The notes beneath the pieces were generated by a model. The model searched no databases and was not told the DNA's origin. It saw nothing but the letters and a program-made list of their open reading frames with translations. 64,000 bases of DNA from Nocardioides lacusdianchii (lineage in GTDB: Bacteria > Actinomycetota > Actinomycetes > Propionibacteriales > Nocardioidaceae), in contig NZ_JADHZD010000007.1 of assembly GCF_020102855.1 (NCBI RefSeq), positions 124,001-188,000 on the forward strand, written 5' to 3'. A program made the translations under genes and the position numbers. Of the stretch, positions 55,004-63,928 are shown piece after piece. Every line of letters begins with the position of its first letter. The stretch's first letter is position 1.

Positions 55004-56275
55004 ATGAGCATCGAGGACCTGTACGACGACGCTGCGCGCGAGCGCATCGTCGCCGAGCCCCCCAAGAGGGTGGACGCGCCGGTGCGGCTGGCGTTCGAGC
55101 GCGACCGGGCTCGCGTGGTGCACGCGGCGGCCTCGCGCCGGCTCGCGGCCAAGACGCAGGTGGTCGGTCCGCAGACCGACGACTTCGTCCGCAACCGGCT
55201 CACCCACAGCCTCGAGGTCGCCCAGGTCGCGCGCGACCTCGCCCGCGCCCTCGGCACGCACCCCGACATCACGGAGACCGCGGCGCTGGCCCACGACATG
55301 GGCCACCCGCCGTTCGGCCACAACGGCGAGCGGGTGCTGGCCGAGTTGAGCGCTGGGTGCGGGGGCTTCGAGGGCAACGCCCAGACGCTGCGGCTGCTGA
55401 CCCGCCTGGAGTCCAAGACCTTCGACTCCGACGGGCGCTCGGTGGGCCTCAACCTCACCCGGGCCACGCTCGACGCCTGCACGAAGTACCCCTGGTCCCG
55501 CGAGGCGGCCACCGGCCCCCACGGGGTCCACGCCGACGGGACACCGCGGGTGGTGGTGAAGTTCGGCGTCTATGACGACGACCGCCCCGTCTTCGACTGG
55601 CTGCGCACCGGGATCGAGGGTCGCCGGCGCTGCCTGGAGGCGCAGGTCATGGACCTCGCCGACGACGTCGCCTACTCGGTGCACGACGTGGAGGACGGGA
55701 TCGTCGCGGGCCGCCTCGACCTGACCAGGCTCGACCGCGACGCCCTCTGGGAAACCGTCCGGTCGTGGTACCTCCCCGGCCTCGACGACGACGCGCTCGA
55801 CGCGGCTCTCGCCGACCTGCGGTCCGTCACGAGTTGGCCGCAGACGCCGTACGACGGCAGCAGGCGCAGCCTGGCCGCGATCAAGAACCTCACCAGCGAC
55901 CTCGTCGGCCGCTTCTGCGGCAGCGTTCAGGAGGCGACCCTCGCCGCCTCGAACGGCGCGCCGCCAGTGCGCCACCGCGCCGACCTGGTCGTGCCGTCCC
56001 GCACGGAGGCCGAGATCGGGGTGCTCAAGGGCATCGCCGCCCACTACGTCATGCAGGCCGACGACCGGGTGAGCCTCATGCAGCGCCAGCGAGAGCTGGT
56101 GGCCGAGCTCGTCGAGGGGATGTGGGCGCGCGGTGTCGACGCCCTCGACCCGGTATTCGTCGACGACTGGCAGCAGGCCGATGACGACGCGGCGAGACGC
56201 CGCGTCGTCATCGACCAGGTCGCCTCGCTCACCGACGCCAGCGCGATCGCGCGCCACGCCGGACTGAGCGGCTGA
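55004..56275 (+). CDS. dgt: dGTP triphosphohydrolase-like HD protein
   Basis: A 423-residue protein with RLAAKTQVVGPQTDDFVRNR and TRLTHSLEVAQ-type NRLTHSLEVAQVARDLARAL, the HD motif AALAHDMGHPPFGHNGE and VMDLADDVAYSVHDVEDGI. It hydrolyses dNTPs to the nucleoside and triphosphate; nucleotide preference varies in the family. TAGGGT (54989-54994) lies 9 nt before the ATG. dgt upstream of dnaG is the usual actinobacterial arrangement, here separated by the envelope cluster. Confidence 0.92.
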   Translation: MSIEDLYDDAARERIVAEPPKRVDAPVRLAFERDRARVVHAAASRRLAAKTQVVGPQTDDFVRNRLTHSLEVAQVARDLARALGTHPDITETAALAHDMGHPPFGHNGERVLAELSAGCGGFEGNAQTLRLLTRLESKTFDSDGRSVGLNLTRATLDACTKYPWSREAATGPHGVHADGTPRVVVKFGVYDDDRPVFDWLRTGIEGRRRCLEAQVMDLADDVAYSVHDVEDGIVAGRLDLTRLDRDALWETVRSWYLPGLDDDALDAALADLRSVTSWPQTPYDGSRRSLAAIKNLTSDLVGRFCGSVQEATLAASNGAPPVRHRADLVVPSRTEAEIGVLKGIAAHYVMQADDRVSLMQRQRELVAELVEGMWARGVDALDPVFVDDWQQADDDAARRRVVIDQVASLTDASAIARHAGLSG

Positions 56276-56289
56276 CGCCGGTCATCGCT

Positions 56290-56325
56290 GGTCGAGTAGC
56301 GAGCGCCAGCGAGCGTATCGAGACC
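56290..56325. repeat. Single palindromic intergenic element
   Basis: A 36-bp element from GGTCGAGTAGC to GTATCGAGACC with a GAGCG-rich centre. Same arms as the elements at 23506 and 46033. It lies in the 64-nt gap between dgt and the convergent YtxH-like gene and may also act as a terminator. Confidence 0.8.
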
Positions 56326-56339
56326 CGCCCGGCCTGCTG

Positions 56340-56699
56340 CTACGGCAGGTCGCCCTGCGGGTAGGGGTTGTCCTGGCGCGCGGTGCTCTCGGGGTGCAGC
56401 TGGTCCTCGAGGTCCGAGCGGTGACCGCCGTTGCCCGACGGCGTCACCTTGTCGGCAGCCGCGCTGGCGGCTCCCGACGCGGCGCCCGCCGCCGTACCTG
56501 CTGCGGAGACGACGGCGTCCTTGACGCCGGGTGCCTTCTCCTTGGCGAGGTCGGCCGCCTGCGTCGCCTTCTCCTGGACCCGCGGGTCTTCCTTGACGCG
56601 CGTTGCGGTCCGCTTGATCTGGTCGTACCTCTCCCGCCCGGCTCGGGCGCCGAGCACGTAGCCGACACCTCCGGCGATGAGCAGCATGAGCTTCTTCAT
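56340..56699 (-). CDS. YtxH-like small membrane-anchored protein
   Basis: A 119-residue protein: N-terminal membrane helix (KLMLLIAGGVGYVLGARAG), then Lys/Glu/Ala-rich amphipathic helices (QIKRTATRVKEDPRVQEKAT, AAGTAAGAASGAASAAADKV) and a polar tail. The GYxxGxRAG motif after the helix is characteristic of YtxH-like proteins. The role is unknown, probably envelope stress. The ATG has AAGGGAGAACC. It is the last of three genes reading away from dnaG. Confidence 0.75.
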   Translation of the reverse strand: MKKLMLLIAGGVGYVLGARAGRERYDQIKRTATRVKEDPRVQEKATQAADLAKEKAPGVKDAVVSAAGTAAGAASGAASAAADKVTPSGNGGHRSDLEDQLHPESTARQDNPYPQGDLP

Positions 56700-56728
56700 G
56701 GTGGTTCTCCCTTCCCGGGAACGAGTGG

Positions 56729-56980
56729 TCAGTGGGTGCGGCGACGGCGCCAGAGCAGGAGCACGACGGCCATCGCCACGAGCGAGCCCGCGGCGCCGAG
56801 CACTTCGGGGCGCGGACTGCCGGAGTCGGTGGTGGCGGAGTCCTTGAGGTCCGCCACCTTCTGGCGTGCCTGGGACTTCACGTCCAGCTTGGCGGCGAGC
56901 TCGTCGACGGTGCCGGCGAGGCGTGCGCGCTGGAGCTCGATCTCGGCCTCGATCTGCTCGGGGGTGCGGGTGTCAGCCAT
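56729..56980 (-). CDS. DUF3618-domain small membrane protein
   Basis: An 83-residue protein beginning with TPEQIEAEIELQRARLAGTV and DELAAKLDVKSQARQKV, the DUF3618 motif, followed by one membrane helix (VLGAAGSLVAMAVVLLLWRRR). It always occurs with phage-holin-like and YtxH-like genes in actinobacteria. It overlaps the upstream gene by 8 nt. Function is unknown. Confidence 0.85.
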   Translation of the reverse strand: MADTRTPEQIEAEIELQRARLAGTVDELAAKLDVKSQARQKVADLKDSATTDSGSPRPEVLGAAGSLVAMAVVLLLWRRRRTH

Positions 56981-57380
56981 GGTGGTCTCCCTTGACGGTC
57001 GCGATGTCGTCCTTGATGCCTTGGATCGCCTTCTCGGGCGCTGCGGGCGTGGCCTCGGAGACCTTGTTCTTCCCTACGAGCCCGGCCACGGCCGCTCCGG
57101 CGAGCAGCACCAGCGCGACGATGAGCGCTGCGAGCCAGGCGTCGACGACGTTGGCCAGGCCCAGGACGGCCGTCGCGACCAGCGTGCCGAGACCGAGGAA
57201 CGCCAGCAGCCCGGCGACGCTGAACATCCCGATCCCGATGCCTGCGCGCTTCCCCTTCTGTGCGACCTCGGCCTGCGCGAGACGGATCTCGGAGCGGACC
57301 AGGTCGGGGATCTGCTGGGAGAGCTGGTGGACGAGGGCACCGAGGGTCTGACTCTCCGGCGCTCCGTGCTGTTGAGTCAT
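56973..57380 (-). CDS. Phage-holin-like membrane protein (DUF1469 type)
   Basis: A 135-residue protein with a conserved amphipathic N-terminus (ALVHQLSQQIPDLVRSEIRL, AQAEVAQKGKRAG) and two membrane helices (about 52-75 and 80-105). The family was named holin superfamily III but is chromosomal here, grouped with DUF3618 and YtxH-like genes. It first appears after a gap from the dnaG promoter; the cluster is divergent from dnaG. Confidence 0.8.
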   Translation of the reverse strand: MTQQHGAPESQTLGALVHQLSQQIPDLVRSEIRLAQAEVAQKGKRAGIGIGMFSVAGLLAFLGLGTLVATAVLGLANVVDAWLAALIVALVLLAGAAVAGLVGKNKVSEATPAAPEKAIQGIKDDIATVKGDHHG

Positions 57381-57519
57381 GTCCCGACCATGGCAGTCCT
57401 CGGCGCGGTGACCAACCCCGCGCCCGCCCGAAGGGGTGGCGGTCCGCGGGGACGGGCGCCTGCGCGCCCATGTGGAGACTCGGCGTCGGCGGTGGGCGCA
57501 CGCCCGTAGACTCCCCGGC

Positions 57520-59421
57520 GTGGCAGGCCGGATTCGCGACGACGACATCGCCGAGGTGCGCGAGAAGGCGCGGATCGACGACGTCGTGTCCCAGTACGTC
57601 ACGCTCAAGCGCGCCGGCGGCGGGTCGCTGAAGGGCCTGTGCCCCTTCCACGACGAGAAGACCCCGTCGTTCAACGTCAACCCGGCCCGCCAGTTCTTCC
57701 ACTGCTTCGGCTGCGGGGAGGGCGGTGACGTCATCGCCTTCCTCATGAAGGTCGACGGCCTCACCTTCACCGAGACCGTCGAGCGCCTGGCCGAGAAGGT
57801 CGGCGTCCAGCTGCGTCGCGAGGACGGCGACGACGAGCCCGTCCGGCCGCGCGGCCCCGCCCGAGGGAGGCTCATCGAGGCGCACAAGGTCGCCCAGGAG
57901 TTCTACGCCGAGCAGCTCGCGTCCGCCGACGCGGTCGTCGCCCGGCAGTTCCTCCACCAGCGCGGCTTCGACCAGGCCGCGGCGGAGATGTTCGGCGTCG
58001 GCTTCGCGCCCCGCGACGGCGAGGCGCTGACCCGCCACCTGCGGGGACGCCGCTTCACCGACGAGGAGTCCGTCGCGGCGGGCCTCGTCGCGCACGGGCG
58101 CTCCCACTACGACCGCTTCCGCGGGCGGCTGGTGTGGCCGATCCGGGAGGCCAACGGCGACACCATCGGCTTCGGCGCGCGCCGGATCTTCGACGACGAC
58201 CGCATCGAGGCCAAGTACCTCAACACCTCCGAGACCGCGATCTACAAGAAGAGCCAGGTCCTCTACGGCATCGACCTCGCTCGCTCGGCCATGAAGGACG
58301 CCCAGCAGGCCGTCGTCGTCGAGGGCTACACCGACGTGATGGCCTGCCACCTCGCCGGCGTACGCACCGCGGTGGCGTCGTGCGGTACCGCGTTCGGCAC
58401 CGACCACGCGCGGGTGCTGCGCCGGTTCCTCGGCGACCACAACGAGACCAGCGGCGAGGTGATCTTCACCTTCGACGGCGACTCGGCCGGGCAGAAGGCG
58501 GCGATGAAGGTGCTGGAGAGCGACCAGGTCTTCGCGTCCCAGACCTATGTCGCCGTCGCCCCCGAGGGCATGGACCCGTGCGACCTGCGGATCCAGGAGG
58601 GCGACGAGGCCGTCCGGGAGCTGGTGGCCAAGCGGCAGCCGCTCTACCGCTTCGCCCTCGACAACATCCTCAACCGCCACGACCTCGACCGCGCCGACGG
58701 TCGCGTCGACGCGCTGCGCGACGCTGCCGGCCTGGTGGCGAGCATCCGCGACAGGACGAAGGTCGAGGCCTTCTCCCGCGAGCTCGCCCACATGGTCGGC
58801 GTCGACGTCGACGAGGTCCGCACGGAGGTACGCCGTGCCGCCAGCCGGCCCGCGCGCACCGAGGAGCGGCGACCCTCCCGCGCCACGGAGCCGGCCGAGG
58901 CGCCGCAGCCGCCCCGGCCCACGCTGCCGAGCCTGTCCGACCCGCGGTTCCTCATCGAGCGCGAGCTGCTCAAGCTCGTCATCCAGCACCCGTCCGGGGT
59001 CGGCCGCACGACGACCCACGTCACCGCCTCCGACTTCACCCACCCGACCTTCCAGGGCGTCTGGGAGGCCGTCACAGCGGCCGGGGGACCGGCGGCCGGC
59101 GCCGACGACCCGGGCTGGTCCAACAAGGTGCGGGGCGCCGCGACCGAGCCGGCCGTCAGCGCCGCGATCACCGAGCTCGGCGTCGAGCCCGTGCGCGGCA
59201 CCTCCGACCCCAACCCGACGTTCGCCGTGGCCTACGTCTACCGACTCCAGGAGCTCACCACGTCCCGCCGCATCGCCGACGTCAAGGCGCGCCTCCAGCG
59301 CACCAACCCCGTCGACCAGGCCCTCGACTACAACCGCATGTTCGGCGAGCTCGTGATGCTCGAGCAGCACCGACGCAAGCTGCGCGAGGGTGCCGTCGGC
59401 CAGGCCGGAGCCTCGTCATGA
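57520..59421 (+). CDS. dnaG: DNA primase
   Basis: A 633-residue protein. The zinc-binding domain has CPFHDEKTPSFNVNP and FFHCFGCGEGGD (CHC2 type). The Toprim core has VVVEGYTDVMACHLAGV and TFDGDSAGQKAAMK. The C-terminal helicase-binding domain follows from about residue 470 after a Pro/Arg-rich linker. It makes replication primers with DnaB. TAGACT (57507-57512) lies 7 nt before the GTG, with no Shine-Dalgarno. It is followed by an ATGA-overlapping gene of unknown function. Confidence 0.96.
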   Translation: MAGRIRDDDIAEVREKARIDDVVSQYVTLKRAGGGSLKGLCPFHDEKTPSFNVNPARQFFHCFGCGEGGDVIAFLMKVDGLTFTETVERLAEKVGVQLRREDGDDEPVRPRGPARGRLIEAHKVAQEFYAEQLASADAVVARQFLHQRGFDQAAAEMFGVGFAPRDGEALTRHLRGRRFTDEESVAAGLVAHGRSHYDRFRGRLVWPIREANGDTIGFGARRIFDDDRIEAKYLNTSETAIYKKSQVLYGIDLARSAMKDAQQAVVVEGYTDVMACHLAGVRTAVASCGTAFGTDHARVLRRFLGDHNETSGEVIFTFDGDSAGQKAAMKVLESDQVFASQTYVAVAPEGMDPCDLRIQEGDEAVRELVAKRQPLYRFALDNILNRHDLDRADGRVDALRDAAGLVASIRDRTKVEAFSRELAHMVGVDVDEVRTEVRRAASRPARTEERRPSRATEPAEAPQPPRPTLPSLSDPRFLIERELLKLVIQHPSGVGRTTTHVTASDFTHPTFQGVWEAVTAAGGPAAGADDPGWSNKVRGAATEPAVSAAITELGVEPVRGTSDPNPTFAVAYVYRLQELTTSRRIADVKARLQRTNPVDQALDYNRMFGELVMLEQHRRKLREGAVGQAGASS

Positions 59422-59936
59422 GGCCGTTGTCGAGGAAGGGCTGGGGGCGTACGCCGTCGCCGGCGGTCGCGGTCGAGCCCGGGGAGAAGGTGCTGGCCTC
59501 GGCCTCCACGGCCGAGGGCACCGTCATGGCCGGCACCCGCGACGCGTTCTACGTCGTCGTCGACGGCGACACCCGGCGCGTGCCGTGGGAGCAGGTCGAG
59601 GCCGCCGGCTGGGACCGCGACACCGAGACCTTCCGGCTCTCCGAGGTGGGCAGCTGGGGCGAGGAGCGTCCGGTCCACACCGCGGTCCTGGAGCAGCCCG
59701 GCCGTCTCCTCGAGCTCGTGAACGAGCGCGTCACCGCGAGCATCGTGCTGCAGCGCCACGTGAGCCTGGGGCGCCGCCAGAACCTGCGCGTGATCGCGCG
59801 CCGGGCGCCGTCCGGGGCAGGCGGGGTGCAGTGGATCTACGAGTACGACGAGGGCGTCGATCCCGACGACCCCGCCGTCCGCGCGGCCGCAGCAGAGGCG
59901 CTCGACCTGGCCCGACGGGATGTCGGCCTGCCCTGA
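59418..59936 (+). CDS. Unknown protein coupled to dnaG
   Basis: A 172-residue soluble protein. The first part (EPGEKVLASASTAEGTVMAG and VVVDGDTRRVPWEQVEAAGW) looks like a PH-like beta barrel, followed by a helical C-terminus (VRAAAAEALDLARRDVGLP). I know it only as a conserved actinobacterial protein behind dnaG. The ATG overlaps the dnaG stop (ATGA), which suggests coupled translation. No export signal or membrane segment. Confidence 0.7.
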   Translation: MRPLSRKGWGRTPSPAVAVEPGEKVLASASTAEGTVMAGTRDAFYVVVDGDTRRVPWEQVEAAGWDRDTETFRLSEVGSWGEERPVHTAVLEQPGRLLELVNERVTASIVLQRHVSLGRRQNLRVIARRAPSGAGGVQWIYEYDEGVDPDDPAVRAAAAEALDLARRDVGLP

Positions 59937-59986
59937 TTTCCCACCGCGCGGGGGCCTTGCTAGGGTTTGCCCGCGCTGCAAAGCGA

Positions 59987-60059
59987 TCCCCTGTAGCTCA
60001 ATTGGCAGAGCATTCGACTGTTAATCGGAGGGTTGTTGGTTCGAGTCCAACCGGGGGAG
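59987..60059 (+). tRNA. tRNA-Asn (GTT)
   Basis: A full cloverleaf: acceptor TCCCCTG/CGGGGGA (one G-U), D arm with TAGCTCAATTGGCAGAGCA, anticodon loop with GTT in GACTGTTAATC, and T arm with GGTTCGAGTCC. An encoded CCA follows at 60060-60062. TAGGGT at 59961-59966 is a likely -10. The gene borders an integrase, so its 3' end is the probable attachment site. Confidence 0.97.
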
Positions 60060-60064
60060 CCAGA

Positions 60065-60107
60065 AGAGGGCCTCTGACCTGGGCAAACGTCCAGGCAGGG
60101 GCCCTCT
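60065..60107 (+). terminator. Hairpin downstream of tRNA-Asn
   Basis: AGAGGGCC (60065-60072) / GGCCCTCT (60100-60107), with an inner CCTGG/CCAGG stem, then TGAGATTTG. Fits a tRNA terminator. It could also be part of the attachment region. The remaining 139 nt to the integrase end show nothing recognisable. Confidence 0.5.
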
Positions 60108-60246
60108 GAGATTTGAATCTGATGACGAAACTGTCCAGAAACAGGCCAGTAACGCTCGCGGCCAAGACCTCGAGAACGCTCTGCGCGGGGCAGAGTGCAC
60201 GCCGGGTATCGAGCGCTCCCGTGCGGGGGACTTCGTGGGGCGACCG

Positions 60247-61410
60247 TCAGGTAGAGGGCCGGAACTTCTCGAGATGGACGGTCAGATCGGGCGCGACCGT
60301 GGCCTTGTGAACGTAGAAGTCGCGGGTGATGTCGCTGTCTTCGTGACCGAGCTGGGCCTGGGCAGCGTCTATTCCCACTTCACGGTCAATGAGGGTGGCC
60401 ACTGACCTGCGGAAGGTGTGGAAGGTGACCCAGTCGTAGGCGGTGTCGTCGACCACCTGGTTCCACATCCGTTCCCAGTTTGAGATCTGCCGCCAGGTTC
60501 CGCGGCGGGTCGGGAACACAGCGCCATGCGGGTTGGCGTGGTTCTCGACCTGGCGCCGTAGCAGGATCCCGACGGCGAACGGTGGTAGGAACAGGGTGCG
60601 GTAGCCGGCGCTGGACTTAGTCCACGGTTGCCGGAAGGTGCCCACACCGGTCTCGGTGATGATGGTTCCGGACACGGTAAGTGTGGGATGTGTGGCTGCC
60701 AGATCGATCTCGGAGTAGATAAGCGCGCCGATCTCGCCGATGCGACAGCCGGTACCCAGGATGAGGTCGACAGCGTCCATGAGATCGGTGGTCGGCCGTG
60801 GGCCCGGTCGCTTGCTGCTGGTCGACTCTGCGACGAGGCTGCGGACGTCCTGGATCTGGTCCATGTCGAGGTACTCGATCTCGCGTCGCGGTTTCGATAT
60901 ACGCGCGACGTCCCGCACCGGGTTCGAGGCCATGACGTCGTGACGGACGGCCACGGCGAACATTCCGTGGAGGACCTTGCGGAGCATGGTGGGGCTGAAG
61001 CCAAGGGCGGCTCGATCTTTGACGACGCGGTCAAGGGTGCTCGTCCGGCAATCGCGCAGCCGTCGCTCTCCGATCACGGGCACGATCTGGTTGTTCACCG
61101 TGCTGCGGTATGCCTTGAGGGAGTTCGTAGCCACCTGCTGCGCCTCTTTCTCTCGCAGCCAGAAGACTGCGAGTTCAGCCACCGTGGTCAGCGGAGTGAG
61201 TTCGTTCTCGCTGGCCTCGGCGCCGTTGAGCTCTTGGAGCTTCCGGATCAGAGCGGTGCGAGCAGCCTGGGCGCTGTCAGCGCGGGCGCGGACGCGTGCC
61301 ACTCGGCCACTGAAGTACACATAGTTAGCGGAGGCCTCATGGGTGCCGGCGGCGGTCTTGGAGACGCCGATCGTGCCCCAGGTGCCTGGCGGCATCGGCG
61401 GGCGCGGCAT
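60247..61410 (-). CDS. Tyrosine-type site-specific integrase
   Basis: A 387-residue recombinase with an N-terminal AP2-like/arm-binding region (about 1-65), a SAM-like core-binding domain (about 75-165) and a catalytic domain holding GTGCRIGEIG (Arg I), FHTFRRS (H-x2-R), QLGHED (His III) and FYVHK (nucleophile Tyr). All catalytic residues are present, so it should be active. It would integrate at the tRNA-Asn gene 190 nt away. Confidence 0.93.
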   Translation of the reverse strand: MPRPPMPPGTWGTIGVSKTAAGTHEASANYVYFSGRVARVRARADSAQAARTALIRKLQELNGAEASENELTPLTTVAELAVFWLREKEAQQVATNSLKAYRSTVNNQIVPVIGERRLRDCRTSTLDRVVKDRAALGFSPTMLRKVLHGMFAVAVRHDVMASNPVRDVARISKPRREIEYLDMDQIQDVRSLVAESTSSKRPGPRPTTDLMDAVDLILGTGCRIGEIGALIYSEIDLAATHPTLTVSGTIITETGVGTFRQPWTKSSAGYRTLFLPPFAVGILLRRQVENHANPHGAVFPTRRGTWRQISNWERMWNQVVDDTAYDWVTFHTFRRSVATLIDREVGIDAAQAQLGHEDSDITRDFYVHKATVAPDLTVHLEKFRPST

Positions 61411-61518
61411 CAGCCGGCCTCACTCGATGCGGGCTGGTCGATCCCGAACGGGTACTTGCCGATCATGCGGGCCTTCCGGATGGCGCGTTGTGCGGTCGTT
61501 CGCTAGAGGGTATGCGTG

Positions 61519-61824
61519 CTAGGCAGTGCGGGGATCTGTGTGTTGGTCCAGGTAGGTCTCCACCTCGGTGCGTCGGTAGCGAAGAGCTCCGCCGACTTTG
61601 ATGGCCCGAGGGCCCTGCTTGCGGGTGCGCCACTGGTAGAGCGTGCCTCTGGGAATCCCGAGCCACTCTGAGACCTCTTCGATGGTCAGGAGCGGGTCGT
61701 AGCCCGCCGTCACCATCGACAACGCCGGGGTTTCTACCTGTCGGTCGGCGCTTGTATCGCGGGCTTTGCGAGCGCGTTCTGCCGCTTCACGTGCTTGTTT
61801 CTGTGCTGCTGTCGGTCGTGCCAT
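61519..61824 (-). CDS. Excisionase-like HTH_17 protein
   Basis: A 101-residue protein: a charged N-terminus (about 1-30) and a MerR/AlpA-type helix-turn-helix (LLTIEEVSEWLGIPRGTLYQ, WRTRKQGPRAIKVGGALRYR), the form of excisionases encoded next to integrases. It probably directs excision and may regulate the integrase. ATG 61822-61824. Confidence 0.82.
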   Translation of the reverse strand: MARPTAAQKQAREAAERARKARDTSADRQVETPALSMVTAGYDPLLTIEEVSEWLGIPRGTLYQWRTRKQGPRAIKVGGALRYRRTEVETYLDQHTDPRTA

Positions 61825-61895
61825 CGTGCATCCACTCCGTTGTCTCGCCGGTGACTGCTTACGGTCACCTAGGGGAAGGAAGGCGCCCGCAGCGA

Positions 61896-62015
61896 TCAAC
61901 GCAGGAGGAACGGGTCCGAAGTGACCCATGCGCAGCGGTTGTGCGATGCCGCTGGTCGGATCGCCCGGCGCCTCCGCGTGGAGTTGGTAGCCGTGGCAAG
62001 GGTGGTCTTGGACAT
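61896..62015 (-). CDS. Possible 39-residue basic peptide
   Basis: An open frame of 39 codons starting at ATG 62013-62015 with GAGGA 4-8 nt upstream, right after the stop of the large unknown gene. The product contains an RRRR run (TNSTRRRRAIRP). It lies between the unknown gene and the excisionase. No homology is known to me. It could be a real small protein or chance. Confidence 0.3.
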   Translation of the reverse strand: MSKTTLATATNSTRRRRAIRPAASHNRCAWVTSDPFLLR

Positions 62016-62022
62016 AGGTTCC

Positions 62023-63573
62023 TCATCGTGATTGGGCACCGCCGAACCGTTGTAGGGGTGTAAAAGCCGGCTCGAGCAGCGACCGTCGACGCGTGGGCAG
62101 CGGGTTCAGGGCCGGGGAAGTTGCCGCGACATCGAGCGATCGGTCGGCGCCGTTGGCGATGGTCAGGTCAGCAGTTGCTGCAGCCGTTGCACTGGCGGAT
62201 ACCGTCGTTGCACTCGCTGTACGCAGGGACTCCCGCACTGGTCGCGGTATCGGTACGTTGCGGCGGGCGAGGATGTCGGCCGGACTGACCCAGACGACGT
62301 CGCCTTCCGGCGGATTAACGACCAAGCCGGCTTCGATGTCGTTGTGGGCGCGGATCGAGAGTGCCCGTGCAGGCCCGGTGAGACCTGCCGTGTTGCCTTT
62401 CTCGGCGACAACGTGCGCGAGCTCGGCGCCGGCCCTGATCGCACGGAGGGTCGCAAGGGTGGCTTGGGGGAGTCCTGGCCGGGTGGCGATGACTTCCGGT
62501 GTCGCGAGCGTGGTGGTGTTGTGGGTGATCTGGCGGTACGCGGCGCGGACCTCCGCGGCTGCGCGCGCCAAGGGCTCCTCGAGGCGGGCGCCCGGGGGAG
62601 CGAGGTCGCCCCAGCGGCCGGCTAGGTTGCTCCAGGCGCGCCCTGCTTCGGCGATCGCGGGGACCAGGCGGTCCGAGGGCTCGAGGATGCCGGCGGTGGC
62701 GGCCGCGTCGACGAGCACCATGCTGGCGCCGGCGACGAGTCCCTGGGTACGGGTGATGAGCAGGATGCTGGACGGCTCAAGGTCGCGGGCCAGCGCGCGG
62801 TGGGACTGGATGTCCCAGTTGGCCAGGGCCTGTGCCAGGCGGCCGGGGTCGTCGACGGGCCGGATCGCCTCGCCGGCGAGTGTCTGGGCGAACCGGTCGG
62901 TCAGGTAGCTGCGTGCGGTGTTCTCGCACGCAGACATCCGGTCTACCCAGACCCCGGTGGGTGCGATCGCGTAGGGGGAGTGGTGCTGGGCCAGCTGGAC
63001 CCGGCGGCCCGAGCCGCGGGCGTCGTTGACGCGGTCGCGGCCGTTTTCGTGCAGGGCGACGATGACGGCGTGGGCGGTCAGGTAGAGACCGTGCATGACT
63101 CTGGTCCGGGCTGCCTCGAGGTCGCGGTGGGCCTCGGTCTGCTCGTGCGGGACCTCGGCGCCGTAGCGGCGCACCAGAGCCGCGGCGTTGAGGAGAGTCT
63201 GGGTCATCTGGTCGACGCGGGGGTTGGTCGGGCCCTGACCTGGCCAGGACTTCCGGCCGGACAGGCTGGACGCGATGGTCGAGGCCTGCGCCGACAGTCT
63301 GGTGATGGGCCGATCGCGCTCGTCGACGCCAGGTCGGCGACCCGGTAGCGAGGCCCACAGGTCCTCCGCGGCCGCGACTATCGTCGGCCAGCTCCGCAGG
63401 AGCGTGCCGGCGTCATCGCCGTCGACGTCCATGAGCAGCTGGCGAGCCAGGTAGTCGACGTCGCAGAGCATCTCGCCGACGGTGCGTACGTCGCGCGAGG
63501 TCATCGGGATCTGGTCGACGTCGAAGAGCTCCTCGTCGATGTCGGCGTACGCCAGGCGCAGGTCAGTAGCCAA
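62023..63573 (-). CDS. Large unknown protein of the integrative element
   Basis: A 516-residue Ala/Arg-rich soluble protein predicted to be almost all helical (for example LARAAAEVRAAYRQITHNTT), with a Ser/Thr/Ala-rich disordered C-terminus (SATTVSASATAAATADLT). No membrane segment, signal peptide or catalytic motif is visible and I do not recognise a family. It overlaps the gene upstream by 11 nt, so the two form an operon. Confidence 0.6.
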   Translation of the reverse strand: MATDLRLAYADIDEELFDVDQIPMTSRDVRTVGEMLCDVDYLARQLLMDVDGDDAGTLLRSWPTIVAAAEDLWASLPGRRPGVDERDRPITRLSAQASTIASSLSGRKSWPGQGPTNPRVDQMTQTLLNAAALVRRYGAEVPHEQTEAHRDLEAARTRVMHGLYLTAHAVIVALHENGRDRVNDARGSGRRVQLAQHHSPYAIAPTGVWVDRMSACENTARSYLTDRFAQTLAGEAIRPVDDPGRLAQALANWDIQSHRALARDLEPSSILLITRTQGLVAGASMVLVDAAATAGILEPSDRLVPAIAEAGRAWSNLAGRWGDLAPPGARLEEPLARAAAEVRAAYRQITHNTTTLATPEVIATRPGLPQATLATLRAIRAGAELAHVVAEKGNTAGLTGPARALSIRAHNDIEAGLVVNPPEGDVVWVSPADILARRNVPIPRPVRESLRTASATTVSASATAAATADLTIANGADRSLDVAATSPALNPLPTRRRSLLEPAFTPLQRFGGAQSR

Positions 63574-63928
63574 GGCCGCGGGCTTCCCGGATGAGGTCGC
63601 ACAGGTCGACGACCAGCTGCGAGCCGTGGACCATGTCCGGCTGGTGCAGCGGTAGCGGGCGGGTCAGCTCCTCGGCCTCGGTGAGCAGCTGCAGGGGCGT
63701 TCGTTCCTCGAGGTCGGGGAGCGGGTCGACGTCGGGTAGCTCGTAGTCGTCGGGCAGCAGGGCGCTGGCCTGGGAGTGCGCGAGGTAGACACCCAGCCCG
63801 AGGTCGTGGAGCGGGGAGTCGGGGGCGGCCTCGTCGGCGTCGCTCCACACCTGGGCAGCGGCCTGGTGCAGCAGCTGGGCGATCGAGCCGAGGCGGTCCC
63901 AGGTGGCGTCAGCGTTGAGGGTGTCCAC
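63563..63928 (-). CDS. Small acidic unknown protein of the integrative element
   Basis: A 121-residue acidic protein (SDADEAAPDSPLHDLGLGVY, LPDDYELPDVDPLPDLEERT), soluble, of no known family. GTG 63926-63928 has AAAGGA 6-11 nt upstream. It is translationally coupled to the large unknown protein; the charges (acidic here, Arg-rich partner) would suit complex formation, which is inference. The 72 nt beyond it hold no feature. Confidence 0.55.
   Translation of the reverse strand: MDTLNADATWDRLGSIAQLLHQAAAQVWSDADEAAPDSPLHDLGLGVYLAHSQASALLPDDYELPDVDPLPDLEERTPLQLLTEAEELTRPLPLHQPDMVHGSQLVVDLCDLIREARGLGY

Noticed and set aside
56878..59370. Minus-strand frame of about 830 codons opposite dnaG
   Set aside because: Shadow of dnaG codons; translation is low-complexity and overlaps the real envelope genes in another frame.
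60113..60310. Short plus-strand frame between tRNA-Asn and the integrase
   Set aside because: No ribosome site, no recognisable product, and it runs into the integrase gene on the opposite strand.
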